Shown here: positions 28,474 through 38,868 of the stretch, in pieces
Layout of the letters: every line of letters begins with the position of its first letter
Position numbering within the stretch: the stretch's first letter is position 1
From: Kineobactrum salinum
Lineage (GTDB): Bacteria > Pseudomonadota > Gammaproteobacteria > Pseudomonadales > Halieaceae
Assembly: GCF_010669285.1 (NCBI RefSeq)
Contig: NZ_CP048711.1
Span: 4,154,001-4,218,000, forward strand
DNA: 64,000 nucleotides
Reading direction: 5' to 3'
Notes under the pieces: model-generated
The model's input: the letters and a program-made list of their open reading frames with translations, nothing else
Databases searched by the model: none
What the model was told of the DNA's origin: nothing
Translations under genes and position numbers: made by a program

Positions 28474-28803
28474 ATGAAGTACTGGCTGTTTTTGGGAGTG
28501 GCGATTGTTGCGGAGGTCATCGCGACCTCGGCCCTGAAAGCCTCGGATGGTTTCTCCAGACCACTGCCTTCGCTCATCGTGGCGGTGGGCTACCTGGCGG
28601 CCTTTTATTTCCTCTCGCTGACGCTGAAGGTCATTCCGGTCGGGATTGCGTATGCCATATGGGCGGGCCTCGGGATTATATTGATCGCCGTGGCGTCGTG
28701 GATAATATACGGACAGAAGCTCGATCTTCCTGCAGTGCTGGGAATGAGCCTGATCATTGCCGGTGTAATGGTCATGAATCTGTTCTCGAAGACGGGAGCC
28801 TAA
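28474..28803 (+). CDS. Small multidrug resistance (SMR) efflux protein
   Basis: A 109-residue inner-membrane protein with four hydrophobic segments. The essential proton/substrate glutamate of EmrE is at the same position, Glu14 (AIVAEVIATSALK), followed by AYAIWAGLGI in the third helix. Such dimers exchange protons for quaternary ammonium or guanidinium compounds. GGAGCAGAGT precedes the ATG. Single gene. Confidence 0.92.
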   Translation: MKYWLFLGVAIVAEVIATSALKASDGFSRPLPSLIVAVGYLAAFYFLSLTLKVIPVGIAYAIWAGLGIILIAVASWIIYGQKLDLPAVLGMSLIIAGVMVMNLFSKTGA

Positions 28804-28835
28804 CAAAAAAACCCCTGGACATTGCTGTCCAGGGG
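28804..28835 (-). terminator. Rho-independent terminator of the hut operon
   Basis: A perfect 10-bp stem, CCCCTGGACA (28812-28821) and TGTCCAGGGG (28826-28835), loop TTGC. On the minus strand it is followed by a run of seven T, so it ends transcription coming from hutU, 160 bp downstream of its stop. Confidence 0.85.
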
Positions 28836-28993
28836 CGAGGTCTGCGTCACCTATCAGGGATGGGGGAGTGATTCGGTGACGCGGGAATAACTATAACGCT
28901 GATGGTGCGGTGTATCTGTGCGGTAGCCGACAGAGTTCACCGGTATTTGCGGGCTGTCGCAAGCAGCACTCTTGCCACCCTGTTTACCCGGGA

Positions 28994-30664
28994 TCAGCTC
29001 AGGATCCCTGGCAGATCCAGGGCGTGTTCGCGGGCGCAGTCCAGCGCGGCTTCGTAGCCTGCGTCGGCATGGCGCATCACGCCGCTCGCCGGGTCGTTCC
29101 ACAGTACCCGCTCAATGCGGCGGGCCGCGGCCGGGCTGCCGTCGCAGCAGATCACCATGCCGGCGTGCTGGCTGAAGCCCATGCCGACACCACCGCCGTG
29201 GTGCAGGCTGACCCAGGTGGCGCCAGAGGCACAATTGAGCAACGCATTCAGCATCGGCCAGTCGCTGACCGCGTCGGAGCCGTCGCGCATGCCCTCCGTC
29301 TCGCGGTTGGGACTGGCCACGGAGCCGCTGTCGAGATGGTCGCGGCCGATCACAACCGGCGCCTTCAGTTCACCGCTGGCGACCATCTCGTTGAAGGCCA
29401 GCCCCAGCCGGTGGCGGTCACCCAGGCCCACCCAGCAGATGCGGGCCGGCAGGCCCTGGAAGTTGATGCGCTCCCGGGCCATGTCCAGCCAGTGGTGCAG
29501 GTGCGGGTCATCGGGAATCAGTTCGCGCACTTTTTGGTCGGTGCGGTAGATGTCCTCCGGGTCGCCGGACAGCGCGCACCAGCGGAACGGCCCGATGCCG
29601 CGGCAGAACAGCGGCCGGATATAGGCGGGCACGAAGCCGGGGAAGGCGAAGGCGTTTTCCAGGCCTTCCTCCAGTGCCACCTGGCGGATATTGTTGCCGT
29701 AGTCGACAGTTGGTATCCCTGCCTTCCAGAACCCCAGCATGGCTGCAACCTGGCGTTTGATGCTGGCGCGGGCGGCGCGCTCCACTTCCTTGGGGTCACT
29801 GTGCTGCAGCTCGCGCCACTGCTCCAGGCTCCAACCGCGCGGCAGGTAGCCGTGGACCGGGTCGTGGGCGCTGGTCTGGTCGGTGACGAGATCCGGTTTG
29901 ATACTGCGCTCCAGCAGGTCCGGAAACAGCTCGGCAGCATTGCCGATCAGGGCGACGGACCTGGCGTCGCCGGCCGCGGTCCAGCGGGTGATCATCTCCA
30001 GTGCCTGGTCCAGGGAAGTGGTCACTTCGTCGACGTAGCCGGTGCGGCGGCGGAATTCGGCGCGCCCGGGGTCGCACTCCACCGCCAGGCAGCAGGCCCC
30101 GGCCATCGCCGCCGCCAGCGGCTGGGCGCCGCCCATGCCGCCGAGGCCGGCGGTGAGAATCCAGCGCCCGCTGAGCACACCGCCGTAGTGCTGGCGACCG
30201 GCTTCGACGAAGGTCTCGTAGGTGCCCTGGACGATGCCCTGGGAGCCGATATAGATCCAGGAGCCGGCAGTCATCTGCCCGAACATCATCAGGCCCTTGC
30301 GATCCAGTTCATTGAAGGTGTCCCAGTTGGCCCAGTGGGGCACCAGGTTGGAGTTGGCGATCAGTACCCGGGGTGCGTCGGCATGGGTGCGGAATACGCC
30401 CACAGGCTTGCCTGACTGTACCAGCAGGGTCTGGTCATCCTCCAGCGCACGCAGGCTGGCGACGATCTGGTCGAAATCCTTCCAACTGCGCGCCGCCCGG
30501 CCCATGCCGCCGTAGACCACCAGCTCATGGGGGTTTTCCGCCACGTCGGGGTGCAGGTTGTTCATCAGCATCCGCAGCGGCGCCTCGGTGAGCCAGCTTT
30601 TGGCGCTGATTTCAGGGCCGGTGGCGGGATAGATGTCGCGAGCCTCGAAACGGGATTGGGGCAT
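28994..30664 (-). CDS. hutU: Urocanate hydratase
   Basis: A 556-residue enzyme that converts urocanate to imidazolonepropionate with tightly bound NAD, second step of histidine breakdown. Typical regions: [43 protein letters not shown], and the active-site [16 protein letters not shown] 30664 has GGAGAC ten bases upstream; the frame extends further but this start gives the standard length. Last gene of hutIHGU. Confidence 0.97.
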   Translation of the reverse strand: MPQSRFEARDIYPATGPEISAKSWLTEAPLRMLMNNLHPDVAENPHELVVYGGMGRAARSWKDFDQIVASLRALEDDQTLLVQSGKPVGVFRTHADAPRVLIANSNLVPHWANWDTFNELDRKGLMMFGQMTAGSWIYIGSQGIVQGTYETFVEAGRQHYGGVLSGRWILTAGLGGMGGAQPLAAAMAGACCLAVECDPGRAEFRRRTGYVDEVTTSLDQALEMITRWTAAGDARSVALIGNAAELFPDLLERSIKPDLVTDQTSAHDPVHGYLPRGWSLEQWRELQHSDPKEVERAARASIKRQVAAMLGFWKAGIPTVDYGNNIRQVALEEGLENAFAFPGFVPAYIRPLFCRGIGPFRWCALSGDPEDIYRTDQKVRELIPDDPHLHHWLDMARERINFQGLPARICWVGLGDRHRLGLAFNEMVASGELKAPVVIGRDHLDSGSVASPNRETEGMRDGSDAVSDWPMLNALLNCASGATWVSLHHGGGVGMGFSQHAGMVICCDGSPAAARRIERVLWNDPASGVMRHADAGYEAALDCAREHALDLPGILS

Positions 30665-30716
30665 GGTTGTCTCCTCGAAGTACATCCGGCGCGGTGGCTG
30701 CCGCCGTGTTGTTGGG

Positions 30717-31520
30717 TTATTCCGGATTTGCGGCCAGCTGCGGCGCCAGCGCGGCGAGGCCGGCCAGCGCCCGGGCCAGCAGTTCGCGCAGCGGCTCGGC
30801 CAGCTGTTCGTCGTAGTGCCAGGGCGGTGCCTCGGTGCGCAGATAGCAGCGCTGCGTGATCTCCAGCTGAATCGCGTGCACGCCCCGCCGGGGCTGGCCG
30901 TAGTGGCGCGTGGCCCAGCCACCCTTGAAGCGGGCGTTGACCGCGACACTGTAGCGGCGCTGTTCCTGCAGGGTCTCCACCAGCTGCAACTCCAGGGCTG
31001 GGGCACAGCTGCGGCCGCTGTTGCTGCCGACGTTCAGGTCCGGCAACTGACCCTCGAACAGCAGCGGTGCCCGCGAGCGGATGGAGTGGCACTCGTACAG
31101 CAGCGCTACCCCGTGCAGTGCGCGAACCCGCTCCAGTTCGGCCGCCAGCGCGGCATGGTAGGGCCGGTGCCAGGCTTCCAGACGGGCCGCGATATCCTCC
31201 TCCGACGGCGCCTGTGACCAGATTGCTGCGCCGTCGAAGTCGGTGGTCGGTACCAGCGCTGTGGTGCTCTGGCCAGGATAGAGACTGCTGCCGGAGGGAT
31301 CGCGGTTGGCATCGATCAGATAGCGGTGGAAGTTCGCCCGCACCACGGTGGCGTCCGGCAGCAGGCCGTCGTAGAGCCGGTCAACATGCCAGTCGGTATC
31401 CGCCAGCGCTCGTCCGTGGGTATTCAACTGCGCCAGCACCGGTTCCGGCAGCCAGGTGCCGGCATGGGGTATGCCCAGTACCACCGGGCCGTTGCCGCGG
31501 TGGACAGCATAGGGACTCAC
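30717..31520 (-). CDS. hutG: N-formylglutamate deformylase
   Basis: A 267-residue N-formylglutamate amidohydrolase that releases glutamate and formate. Visible: [31 protein letters not shown], and [12 protein letters not shown] with the metal-binding His. With HutF it forms the five-step variant of the Hut pathway. ATG 31520 overlaps the end of hutH by four bases, so translation is coupled. Confidence 0.93.
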   Translation of the reverse strand: MSPYAVHRGNGPVVLGIPHAGTWLPEPVLAQLNTHGRALADTDWHVDRLYDGLLPDATVVRANFHRYLIDANRDPSGSSLYPGQSTTALVPTTDFDGAAIWSQAPSEEDIAARLEAWHRPYHAALAAELERVRALHGVALLYECHSIRSRAPLLFEGQLPDLNVGSNSGRSCAPALELQLVETLQEQRRYSVAVNARFKGGWATRHYGQPRRGVHAIQLEITQRCYLRTEAPPWHYDEQLAEPLRELLARALAGLAALAPQLAANPE

Positions 31521-33055
31521 AGCGGCAACTCCTGCACGCCCGCCAGCGGCAACAGTGTGCCCGCACGGATCAACGCGGTGGCGGCCTCTATATCCGGCGC
31601 CATGTAGCGGTCCTCATGCAGGCGGGGTACCTCATCCCGCAGGCGCTGGATTGCCGCCTGCAGCGCGGCACTGGTCTGCAGCGGTGCGCGAAACTCTATG
31701 CCCTGGGCCGCGGTCAGTAGTTCCACGCCGAGGATGCAGTGCAGGTTGGCCACCATCCGTCCCAGCCGGCGGGCGCCATGGGCGGCCATGCTGACATGGT
31801 CCTCCTGGTTGGCGGAGGTCGGGGTGGAGTCGGTGGAGCAGGGGTTGGCCAGGTGCTTGTTCTCGCTCATCAGCGCGGCGGTGGTCACCTCGGCAATCAT
31901 GAAGCCGGAGTTCAGGCCCGGCTCCGGGGTCAGGAACGGAGGCAGGTCATGAGACAGAGTGGGGTCCACCATCAGTGCTACCCGGCGCTGGGCAATGGCG
32001 CCGATCTCGGCCACGGCCAGTGCGATGATGTCGGCCGCGAAGGCTACCGGTTCGGCGTGGAAGTTGCCGCCGGACACAATCTCGCCAGTGTCGGCCAGCA
32101 CCAACGGGTTGTCGGTAACCGCATTGGCTTCGATTTCCAGGCTGCGGCCGGCACTGCCCAGCAGGTCCAGTGCTGCGCCCGCCACCTGGGGCTGGCAGCG
32201 GATGCAGTAGGGGTCCTGGACGCGGGCGTCGTGGTCGCGGTGGCTCTCGCGGATGGCCGAGCCCTCCAGCAGGGTACGCATCGCCGCGGCCACCGCAATC
32301 TGTCCGGGCTGGCCGCGCAGCGCGTGAATCTGCGGCAGCAGCGGGGTAGTGGAGCCCATGATGGCGTCGGTGGACAGTGCCGCAGTCAGCAGGCAATTAT
32401 GCAGCCCGCAGCGGGCGCCGAATAATCCCGTCAGTGCCAGCGCGGTGGAAAACTGGGTGCCATTGATCAGCGCCAGCCCTTCCTTCGGACCCAATACCAG
32501 CGGCGCCAGGCCCGCGGCGGCCAGCGCCTCGGCCGCAGGCAGGCGTTGGCCGCCGAATTCGGCTTCGCCGGCGCCCAACATCGCCGCGCCCATATGGGCC
32601 AGTGGCGCCAGGTCGCCCGAGGCGCCCACCGAGCCCTGCACGGGTATCACCGGGGTGACGTCCCGCGCCAGCATGTCTTCCAGCAACTGGATCAGCTGCC
32701 AGCGTACCCCGGAGGCTCCGCGCCCCAGGGACAGCAGTTTCAGCACCATCATCAAGCGGGTGCTGGCACGGTCCAGCTGCTCGCCGACGCCGCAGCAGTG
32801 GCTCAGGATCAGGTTGCGCTGCAAGGTCGTGGTATCAGCCGCCGGAATGCGCATGGATGCGAGCTTGCCAAAGCCGGTATTGACCCCGTAGACCGCAGCC
32901 TCGCCGTCCGCTGCTGCGGCCACGGCAGCGGCAGCGGCGTCCACGGCCGTGCGGCTGGCCGGATCCAGCCGTACGCTGCAGTTGCCGCGCCAGAAGGCTT
33001 CCAGCTGGGCCAGCGTGGTGGCGCCGGGCGTCAAAGTGAGTGTCGGTGTCGGCAT
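31517..33055 (-). CDS. hutH: Histidine ammonia-lyase
   Basis: A 512-residue enzyme that removes ammonia from histidine to give urocanate. The Ala-Ser-Gly triad that self-cyclises to the MIO cofactor is at residues 145-147 ([12 protein letters not shown]). Other landmarks: [12 protein letters not shown] and [20 protein letters not shown] 33055 is chosen because it overlaps the hutI stop (ATGA) and gives the standard length; upstream in-frame codons are inside hutI. Confidence 0.97.
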   Translation of the reverse strand: MPTPTLTLTPGATTLAQLEAFWRGNCSVRLDPASRTAVDAAAAAVAAAADGEAAVYGVNTGFGKLASMRIPAADTTTLQRNLILSHCCGVGEQLDRASTRLMMVLKLLSLGRGASGVRWQLIQLLEDMLARDVTPVIPVQGSVGASGDLAPLAHMGAAMLGAGEAEFGGQRLPAAEALAAAGLAPLVLGPKEGLALINGTQFSTALALTGLFGARCGLHNCLLTAALSTDAIMGSTTPLLPQIHALRGQPGQIAVAAAMRTLLEGSAIRESHRDHDARVQDPYCIRCQPQVAGAALDLLGSAGRSLEIEANAVTDNPLVLADTGEIVSGGNFHAEPVAFAADIIALAVAEIGAIAQRRVALMVDPTLSHDLPPFLTPEPGLNSGFMIAEVTTAALMSENKHLANPCSTDSTPTSANQEDHVSMAAHGARRLGRMVANLHCILGVELLTAAQGIEFRAPLQTSAALQAAIQRLRDEVPRLHEDRYMAPDIEAATALIRAGTLLPLAGVQELPL

Positions 33056-34260
33056 CACGGCTTTCCTGCAAAAATACGTTGATACAGCGGGTTTATGCCA
33101 ATGCGGTAGGCCAGCTCCGCCGGACTGGCGACATCCCAGACCGCGAGATCGGCGCGCAGCCCCGGTGCGATAGTGCCGCAATCGTGCAGGCCCAGGGCCC
33201 GGGCCGCGTGGACAGTGACCCCGGCCAGCGCCTCCTCGGGGGTCAGCCGGAACAGGGTGCAGGCCATGTTCATCGCCAGCAGCAGCGAGCTCAGCGGCGA
33301 GGAGCCGGGGTTGCAGTCGGTAGCCACCGCCATCGCCACCCCGTGCCGGCGCAGCGCGTCCAGCGGTGGCAGGTGGGTATCGCGCAGCGTGTAAAAGGCG
33401 CCCGGCAGCAGTACCGCGACGGTATTGCTGGCGGCGAGGGCGGCGGCGTCGGCCTCGTCGGCGTATTCCACATGGTCGGCAGACAGTGCGGCGTAGCGCG
33501 CCGCCAGCCGGGTGCCACCGAGGTTGGAGAGCTGGTCCGCATGTAATTTGACCGGCAGCCCCAGCTGCCGGGCGCAGTCGAATACCCGTGCCATCTGCTC
33601 GCTGGAGAAGGCGATATCAGCGCAGAAACCATCCACCGCATCGACCAGACCCTGTTCATGGGCGGCCTGCAGCGTGGGCAGGCAGACCTGCTCCAGATAC
33701 GCATCCGCCCGACCGGCGAACTCCGGCGGCAGTGCATGGGCGCCGAGGAAGCTGGTCCGGACCCGCACGCGTCGCTCCTGTGCAATGCGCCGGGCGACCC
33801 GCAGCATGGTCAGTTCGGTGTCCCGGTCCAGGCCATAGCCGGATTTGATTTCGATCAGCGCGGCACCCTCGGCCAGCAGCGCGTCCACCCGGGTCAGGGC
33901 GGCGGCCAGCAGTTCCTCTTCGCTGGCGGCGCGGGTGGCGGCCACCGTGGCCGCGATGCCGCCGCCGGCGCGGGCGATGTCCTGGTAGCTGGCGCCCTGC
34001 AGGCGCAGCTCGAATTCGGCTGCGCGGTTGCCGCCGTGGACGATATGGGTATGGCAGTCGATCAGGGCGGGGGTGATCAGGCGGCCGCCCAGGTCCTGCT
34101 CGGGCCAGTCGGCCAGGGCCGGTGGCCGGGCGTTGCGGGGCGGCAGGGAATGGATCAGGCCGTCGCGGATGGCGAGATCGCGGTCGGTCACTGCGCCGTA
34201 GGGTTCGCCGCCGGGGATCATGGTGGCGAGCCGTGCATTTGTGAGGATGATGCCGGTCAT
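33055..34260 (-). CDS. hutI: Imidazolonepropionase
   Basis: A 401-residue amidohydrolase that opens imidazolonepropionate to formimidoylglutamate. Metal ligands appear in [26 protein letters not shown], and the Asp in [21 protein letters not shown] 34260 is chosen over upstream codons, which fall in the inverted-repeat element. It is first in the operon hutI-hutH-hutG-hutU, with the next gene overlapping. Confidence 0.96.
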   Translation of the reverse strand: MTGIILTNARLATMIPGGEPYGAVTDRDLAIRDGLIHSLPPRNARPPALADWPEQDLGGRLITPALIDCHTHIVHGGNRAAEFELRLQGASYQDIARAGGGIAATVAATRAASEEELLAAALTRVDALLAEGAALIEIKSGYGLDRDTELTMLRVARRIAQERRVRVRTSFLGAHALPPEFAGRADAYLEQVCLPTLQAAHEQGLVDAVDGFCADIAFSSEQMARVFDCARQLGLPVKLHADQLSNLGGTRLAARYAALSADHVEYADEADAAALAASNTVAVLLPGAFYTLRDTHLPPLDALRRHGVAMAVATDCNPGSSPLSSLLLAMNMACTLFRLTPEEALAGVTVHAARALGLHDCGTIAPGLRADLAVWDVASPAELAYRIGINPLYQRIFAGKP

Positions 34261-34340
34261 GTTTTGCTTGCGTTCATTACTGACCCAATCTTCGCAGAGT
34301 ATTTGGCTGTGGGTGCGGGGCGGCACTTCGACCGCCGAGC

Positions 34341-34446
34341 CATCACCCGGGGTGCGGCGTTCAAGACACGCCGTGAACCCGTCCATGGGGGCTCGGATGC
34401 GACATCCATGTCGCATACGGTCTTGAACGCCGCACCCCGGGTGATG
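34341..34446. repeat. REP-like inverted-repeat element with nested hairpin
   Basis: Perfect 27-bp inverted repeats at 34341-34367 and 34420-34446 enclose 52 bp that contain a second hairpin, ATGCGACAT (34397-34405) and ATGTCGCAT (34408-34416). Neither gene extends into it. The architecture is that of a repetitive extragenic palindromic element or a small non-autonomous mobile element; whether it recurs in the genome cannot be seen here. Confidence 0.7.
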
Positions 34447-34451
34447 TCTCT

Positions 34452-34486
34452 CCCTTTGCCCTTTGCCCTTTGCCCTTTGCCCTTTG
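34452..34486. repeat. Tandem heptamer repeat, five CCCTTTG units
   Basis: Five exact copies of CCCTTTG run from 34452 to 34486 and a degenerate sixth (CCCCTTGG) follows. It begins six bases after the inverted-repeat element, ahead of hutF. Such arrays can change in copy number by slippage. Confidence 0.85.
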
Positions 34487-34557
34487 CCCCTTGGAACTGA
34501 CGCCTGGAGTCGATCCTTGAGTGTCCAATGACTTGCGCCAGGCCGATAATTTTATAA

Positions 34558-34571
34558 TATGTCTATACATA
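34558..34571. promoter_or_regulatory. HutC-like operator upstream of hutF
   Basis: TATGTCTATACATA is an imperfect palindrome whose core GTCTATAC (34561-34568) fits the GT-N-TA-N-AC pattern of HutC-branch GntR regulators. It lies in an AT-rich promoter-like stretch (TTATAAT, 34551-34557) 27 bp before the hutF ATG. Repression by HutC, relieved by urocanate, is known in related bacteria; here it is inference. Confidence 0.55.
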
Positions 34572-34597
34572 TTAAATCTGTCAAGGTGGGATTCGGG

Positions 34598-35962
34598 ATG
34601 ACAATCCTGTGGGCGAAGCAGGCGCTGACCGCGGAGGGGTGGCAGTCGGACGTGAGGGTGGAGATAGCGCCCGATGGCCGCATTGCTGCGGTTTCAGGTG
34701 GCGCGGCCCGCTGTGGATTGCAGCTGGCGACGCTGTTGCCGGCGCCGGTCAATTTGCACAGCCACGGTTTCCAGCGGGCGCTGGCCGGCCTTGCCGAGGG
34801 GCGGGGGCCGACGACGGGGGATAGTTTCTGGACCTGGCGCCAGTTGATGTACCGCTTCCTGGAACGGCTGACGCCGGAGGCCGTGGAGGCGATTACCGCC
34901 TTTGCCCAGCTGGAGATGCTGGAGGCGGGCTTTGCCGCGGTGGCGGAATTCCACTATTTGCATCACCAGGCCGATGGCAGCGGCTATCGGCAGCCGGCGG
35001 CAATGGCGCGCAGGGTGGTGGCTGCGGCGCAATCCAGTGGCATCGGGCTGACCCTGTTGCCGGTGCTGTACCAGTACGGTGGTTGTGACCGGCGTCCGCT
35101 GGGACCGGGGCAGGCTCGTTTCGGCAACAGCCTGGAGGGCTTTGCCCGGCTGCACGAGGATGCGGCGCTGGCGCTGCGGGCTCTGCCCGCCGACGCCCGC
35201 CTGGGGCTGGCGCCTCATTCCCTGCGTGCGGTCGACCCGGAGGGTCTGGCCGAGGTCCTGACCCTGGCTGGCGACGGGCCCGTTCATATCCATGTGGCGG
35301 AACAGGCTGCGGAGGTGGCGGACGTGCAGGCAGCGTTGGGCGCGCGTCCGGTGGAATGGCTGCTGGCCAATGCCGGGGTGGGGCCGCGCTGGTGTCTGGT
35401 GCACTGCACTCATATGCTGCCGCAGGAAACCGTGGCGCTGGCCCGTTCCGGCGCGGTGGCGGGTGTTTGCCCGATCACCGAGGCCAACCTGGGGGACGGC
35501 ATTTTTGACGCTGTCCGCTACCTGGAAGCGGGGGGGCAGCTCGGTGTCGGGTCCGACTCCAATGTGCGCATTTCACTGTTGGAGGAATTGCGCCTGCTGG
35601 AGTACTCCCAACGCCTGCGGGATGGGTCCCGGGCCGCACTGGCCACGGCGCAGCTGTCCACCGGACGGCGTCTGTTCGGGCTGGTGTGCCGCGGTGGCGC
35701 GCTGGCGGCGGGCCGCGACAGTGGCGAGATTGCGGTGGGCAAGTGGGCGGATCTGCTGGCGCTGCGCGAGGATACCCCGGACCAGCTGATCGCTCGCGGC
35801 GATACCTGCCTGGACAGCCTGGTCTTCACCGGGGACAATCGCTCGATTTGCGATGTCTGGTCGGCGGGCCGCCACCTGGTCAGGGACGGGCGCCACTGCC
35901 GGCGCGACGCGATCCTGCGTGCCTATGCTGGCACGCTGCGCCAGTTGAAGGAGTCTCTGTGA
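34598..35962 (+). CDS. hutF: Formimidoylglutamate deiminase
   Basis: A 454-residue amidohydrolase that deiminates formimidoylglutamate to N-formylglutamate plus ammonia, feeding HutG. Landmarks: PAPVNLHSHGFQRALAG with metal-binding histidines, LVHCTHM, and the C-terminal GVGSDSNVRISLLEELRLLEY. ATG 34598 is chosen (GGTGG upstream); the frame is open to TTG/ATG codons inside the operator region at 34559. Its stop overlaps the hutC start. Divergent from hutIHGU. Confidence 0.94.
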   Translation: MTILWAKQALTAEGWQSDVRVEIAPDGRIAAVSGGAARCGLQLATLLPAPVNLHSHGFQRALAGLAEGRGPTTGDSFWTWRQLMYRFLERLTPEAVEAITAFAQLEMLEAGFAAVAEFHYLHHQADGSGYRQPAAMARRVVAAAQSSGIGLTLLPVLYQYGGCDRRPLGPGQARFGNSLEGFARLHEDAALALRALPADARLGLAPHSLRAVDPEGLAEVLTLAGDGPVHIHVAEQAAEVADVQAALGARPVEWLLANAGVGPRWCLVHCTHMLPQETVALARSGAVAGVCPITEANLGDGIFDAVRYLEAGGQLGVGSDSNVRISLLEELRLLEYSQRLRDGSRAALATAQLSTGRRLFGLVCRGGALAAGRDSGEIAVGKWADLLALREDTPDQLIARGDTCLDSLVFTGDNRSICDVWSAGRHLVRDGRHCRRDAILRAYAGTLRQLKESL

Positions 35963-36660
35963 GCGCTTGTCCGCCCCGCACCTGGCAATCGGTCAGGGAT
36001 GAAGTACTGGCGCGGATCCACCGCCGGGAATGGGCTCCGGGTGCGCTGATTCCTGGAGAGGCGGCGCTGGCGCGGGAATTTGGCTGTGCCCGCGCCACCG
36101 TGAACCGGGCCCTGCAGGCGCTGGCGGAAAGCGGCCTGTTGGAGCGCCGCCGCCGGGCGGGGACCCGGGTGACGGCACTGCCCGTACGCAGGGCGACCCT
36201 GGAAATTCCGGTTATCCGCCGGGAAATCGAAGCCACTGGCGCCCGCTATTCCCTCCGGCTGCTGGAAAACACCAGCGCGCTGGCGCCCACGGCGCTGCGC
36301 GAGCAGTTGGGACTGCCCGCCGGGACGAAGATGCAGCACCTGCGCACGCTGCACCTGGCGGACGGTTGCCCCCACGTCTATGAAGATCGCTGGCTGAATC
36401 CGGAGCGACTGCCGGCATTGACGGAGGTGGATCTTCGGCAGCTCAGCATCAACGAGTGGTTGGTGGAGAATGTCCCCTTTACCCGCGGCGATTTCAGTTT
36501 TGCCGCTTGCAGTGCCAGCGCTGATGTCGCGGCTTTGCTGGACTGTGCGCCGGCCACCGCGCTGTTGCTGGTGCAGCGTAGCACCTGGCAGCACGACGCG
36601 GTGATAACCGCGGTGCAATTGTACTACCGACCGGGTTACTGCATCCGTACGCAGCTCTAG
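35959..36660 (+). CDS. hutC: GntR-family histidine utilisation repressor
   Basis: A 233-residue regulator. The N-terminal winged helix has the GntR pattern ALIPGEAALAREFGCARATVNRALQALAESGLL (shown by GCARATVNRAL), and the C-terminal UTRA effector domain starts near residue 85 with HVYEDRWLN. HutC repressors bind urocanate. GTG 35959 overlaps the hutF stop and follows GAAGGAG at six bases, so translation is coupled. It should control both hut operons and perhaps the porin operator site at 14223. Confidence 0.93.
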   Translation: MSACPPRTWQSVRDEVLARIHRREWAPGALIPGEAALAREFGCARATVNRALQALAESGLLERRRRAGTRVTALPVRRATLEIPVIRREIEATGARYSLRLLENTSALAPTALREQLGLPAGTKMQHLRTLHLADGCPHVYEDRWLNPERLPALTEVDLRQLSINEWLVENVPFTRGDFSFAACSASADVAALLDCAPATALLLVQRSTWQHDAVITAVQLYYRPGYCIRTQL

Positions 36661-36855
36661 ACTTGGCTGGCCGAAAGCGCCTTTCTGCAGATCATATCAA
36701 GACCGTCAGCCTTCTGTGTCCATGCCGATACAAGGGGGCAGACCAAATGTCATAAGCCTGTCATATGGCCTCACTACACTGCTCAGTCCGGACGGGCGGG
36801 ACGCAGTGCTTCCTTGCCCGGTGACGGGTATGGGGGCAAGCATGGGGAGAGGAAT

Positions 36856-38703
36856 GTGCCTGTTGCACAGCAACTGGAGGGCGCCGGCGCACTGGCGGCA
36901 CCAATGGACAACGCGGTAATGGCAGCGGAACTGGACGGCATTATCGCCAGACGTGAAGTCAGTGTCATTTTCCAGCCCATCGCTGATATCAGAGGGCGGG
37001 GTATTCTCGGCTATGAGGCCCTTAGCAGGGGGCCCTCCGACAGTTGCCTGCACAGTCCCGCAAGCCTGTTCGACACGGCTTTCCGTGCGGGCCGGCTGTT
37101 CGAACTGGAACTGCTGTGTCGGGAGATCGCGCTGTCGCGGTTTCAGCAACTGACGCTGCCCGGCAAACTGTTTCTGAATGTCACGCCGATGAGCCTGTTT
37201 CAGCCCGGGATGCGCTCTGGTTGCACCGGGGCCATGCTGGGGGACGTCGGGCTGCTGCCCGAGAAGGTAGTGATCGAACTGACCGAGCAGCATCCACTGG
37301 GTGATTACGCGAGCATGCGCCAGGCTGTCCAGCACTATCGTTCGCTGGGCTTCGAGATAGCAATCGACGACCTGGGTGGCGGCTATGCGGGGTTGCGCAT
37401 GTGGTCCGAGCTGCGCCCGGAATATGTCAAGATCGACAAGCATTTTGTGCAGGGTATCAATGAGGACGCGGTAAAGCAGGAATTCGTCCGCTCGATAATC
37501 GATATTGCGCGGGGCCTGGACTGCCGCATCATTGCCGAGGGCATAGAAACGCAAGAGGAGTTCCACTGCGTCAGCCGCATGGGTATTGTGCTGGGACAGG
37601 GCTATTATTTTGTCCGTCCGCGGCCGCTGCCCCCCGTGACGCTGCCTCCGGCGCTGTTTTCGCATACCGCCCGCGGCGGCCCCGCCGGAGCGGGGATCCG
37701 CCTCACCGAATCGGTGGCATCACTGCTGCGCGACGCCCCCTCGCTGGGCCCTGAAACCAGGCTGCAGGATGTGGTCGACTTGTTTTCCAGCTCGCCCGCG
37801 GTGCTGTCGATGCCGATAGTCGATGCCGGCGGATTGCCCCTGGGTATGGTGCGCCGCTACCGGATCCTGGACCTCTACGCCACCAACTATGGGCGCGCTC
37901 TGCACGGCAAGAAACCGGTAGTTCAGTTCATGGATCGCCAGCCACTGATGGTTGAGCGGGACATGAGTGTGGAACAGGTGAGCCAGTTGGTGACAGACAA
38001 TATGCAGTTGCGGATGGAAGAGGAGTTCATCATTACCGACAAGGGGGCGTTCGCCGGTTTGGGCAGGGTGGTCGATCTGCTGCGCAAGATCACAGAACTG
38101 CAGGTACGCAATGCCCGTTACGCCAATCCCCTCACCCTGTTACCCGGCAATGTGCCGATCTACGAGGCGCTGGAAAAGCAGCTGGCGGCGGGGGGTGATT
38201 TTGTTGTCGCCTACTGCGACCTGGATAACTTCAAGCCCTTCAATGATGTGTACGGATATGGAAAGGGCGATCAGGTAATTCAGAAGCTGGCGGAAATTCT
38301 GGCAGGGGAGGTTGATCGGGAGCTGGATTTTGTCGGTCATGTCGGGGGTGATGACTTCATTCTTGTCATGACCAGCCCGGATTGGCGACAGCGCTGTGAG
38401 CGGATTCTTGACGAATTCCGGCGGGGAGTGGGTTACTTCTACTGCGAGCGGGACCAGCAACAAGGCGGGATCTGGGGCAAGGACCGGTCGGGGCAAGCCT
38501 CCTTCCATGCCCTGCTCAGTCTGTCGATCGGGGTGGTCGCGCCGCTGCCCGGGGCCTGCAGGTCCCACCACGAGGTCGCAGCGATGGCCAGTGAAGCCAA
38601 ATGCCAGGCCAAGCTGCAATCCGGCAACAGTCTGTTTGTCGACCGCCGATTGCAGCCCAGCCGCCTGAGTGAAGGGTTGCCGCCGGCTGCAACTGTTTGC
38701 TGA
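36856..38703 (+). CDS. EAL-CBS-GGDEF domain protein (c-di-GMP turnover)
   Basis: A 615-residue cytosolic protein. An EAL phosphodiesterase domain comes first (about 20-255): GYEALSRGP, LFLNVTPMS, VVIELTEQHP, IAIDDLGGGYAGL, YVKIDKHFV, IIAEGIETQEE and GQGYYFVRP, so the catalytic residues look intact. A CBS-pair-like middle follows (about 290-410). The C-terminal GGDEF domain has GGDDF instead of GGDEF, with an RxxD inhibitory site (RELD) five residues upstream. It could both make and break c-di-GMP. GTG 36856 is proposed since GGGGAGAGG precedes it; TTG 36814 and ATG 36904 are alternatives. A likely contributor to the signal read by the riboswitch at 16.5 kb. Confidence 0.88.
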   Translation: MPVAQQLEGAGALAAPMDNAVMAAELDGIIARREVSVIFQPIADIRGRGILGYEALSRGPSDSCLHSPASLFDTAFRAGRLFELELLCREIALSRFQQLTLPGKLFLNVTPMSLFQPGMRSGCTGAMLGDVGLLPEKVVIELTEQHPLGDYASMRQAVQHYRSLGFEIAIDDLGGGYAGLRMWSELRPEYVKIDKHFVQGINEDAVKQEFVRSIIDIARGLDCRIIAEGIETQEEFHCVSRMGIVLGQGYYFVRPRPLPPVTLPPALFSHTARGGPAGAGIRLTESVASLLRDAPSLGPETRLQDVVDLFSSSPAVLSMPIVDAGGLPLGMVRRYRILDLYATNYGRALHGKKPVVQFMDRQPLMVERDMSVEQVSQLVTDNMQLRMEEEFIITDKGAFAGLGRVVDLLRKITELQVRNARYANPLTLLPGNVPIYEALEKQLAAGGDFVVAYCDLDNFKPFNDVYGYGKGDQVIQKLAEILAGEVDRELDFVGHVGGDDFILVMTSPDWRQRCERILDEFRRGVGYFYCERDQQQGGIWGKDRSGQASFHALLSLSIGVVAPLPGACRSHHEVAAMASEAKCQAKLQSGNSLFVDRRLQPSRLSEGLPPAATVC

Positions 38704-38868
38704 GCTTCCGGCGCTCCCCCCGCTCTCGGCTCTCCGCCCGCCTCCTGCCTCTCCCGCCGCTACTCCAGCCCCCTACCAGTTACCAATTGCCTGCCCGGGC
38801 GATGGTGTTATTCTTGCAAGTGATTGGATACACTCTCGCAGCTGGTAAATGGGAGCATGAGAGGAACC

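Noticed and set aside
34452-34490. CRISPR-like repeat
   Set aside because: Units are seven bases with no spacers; a simple tandem repeat.
38704-38868. Molybdenum-cofactor riboswitch before moaC
   Set aside because: The leader is short, pyrimidine-rich and shows none of the conserved aptamer segments.
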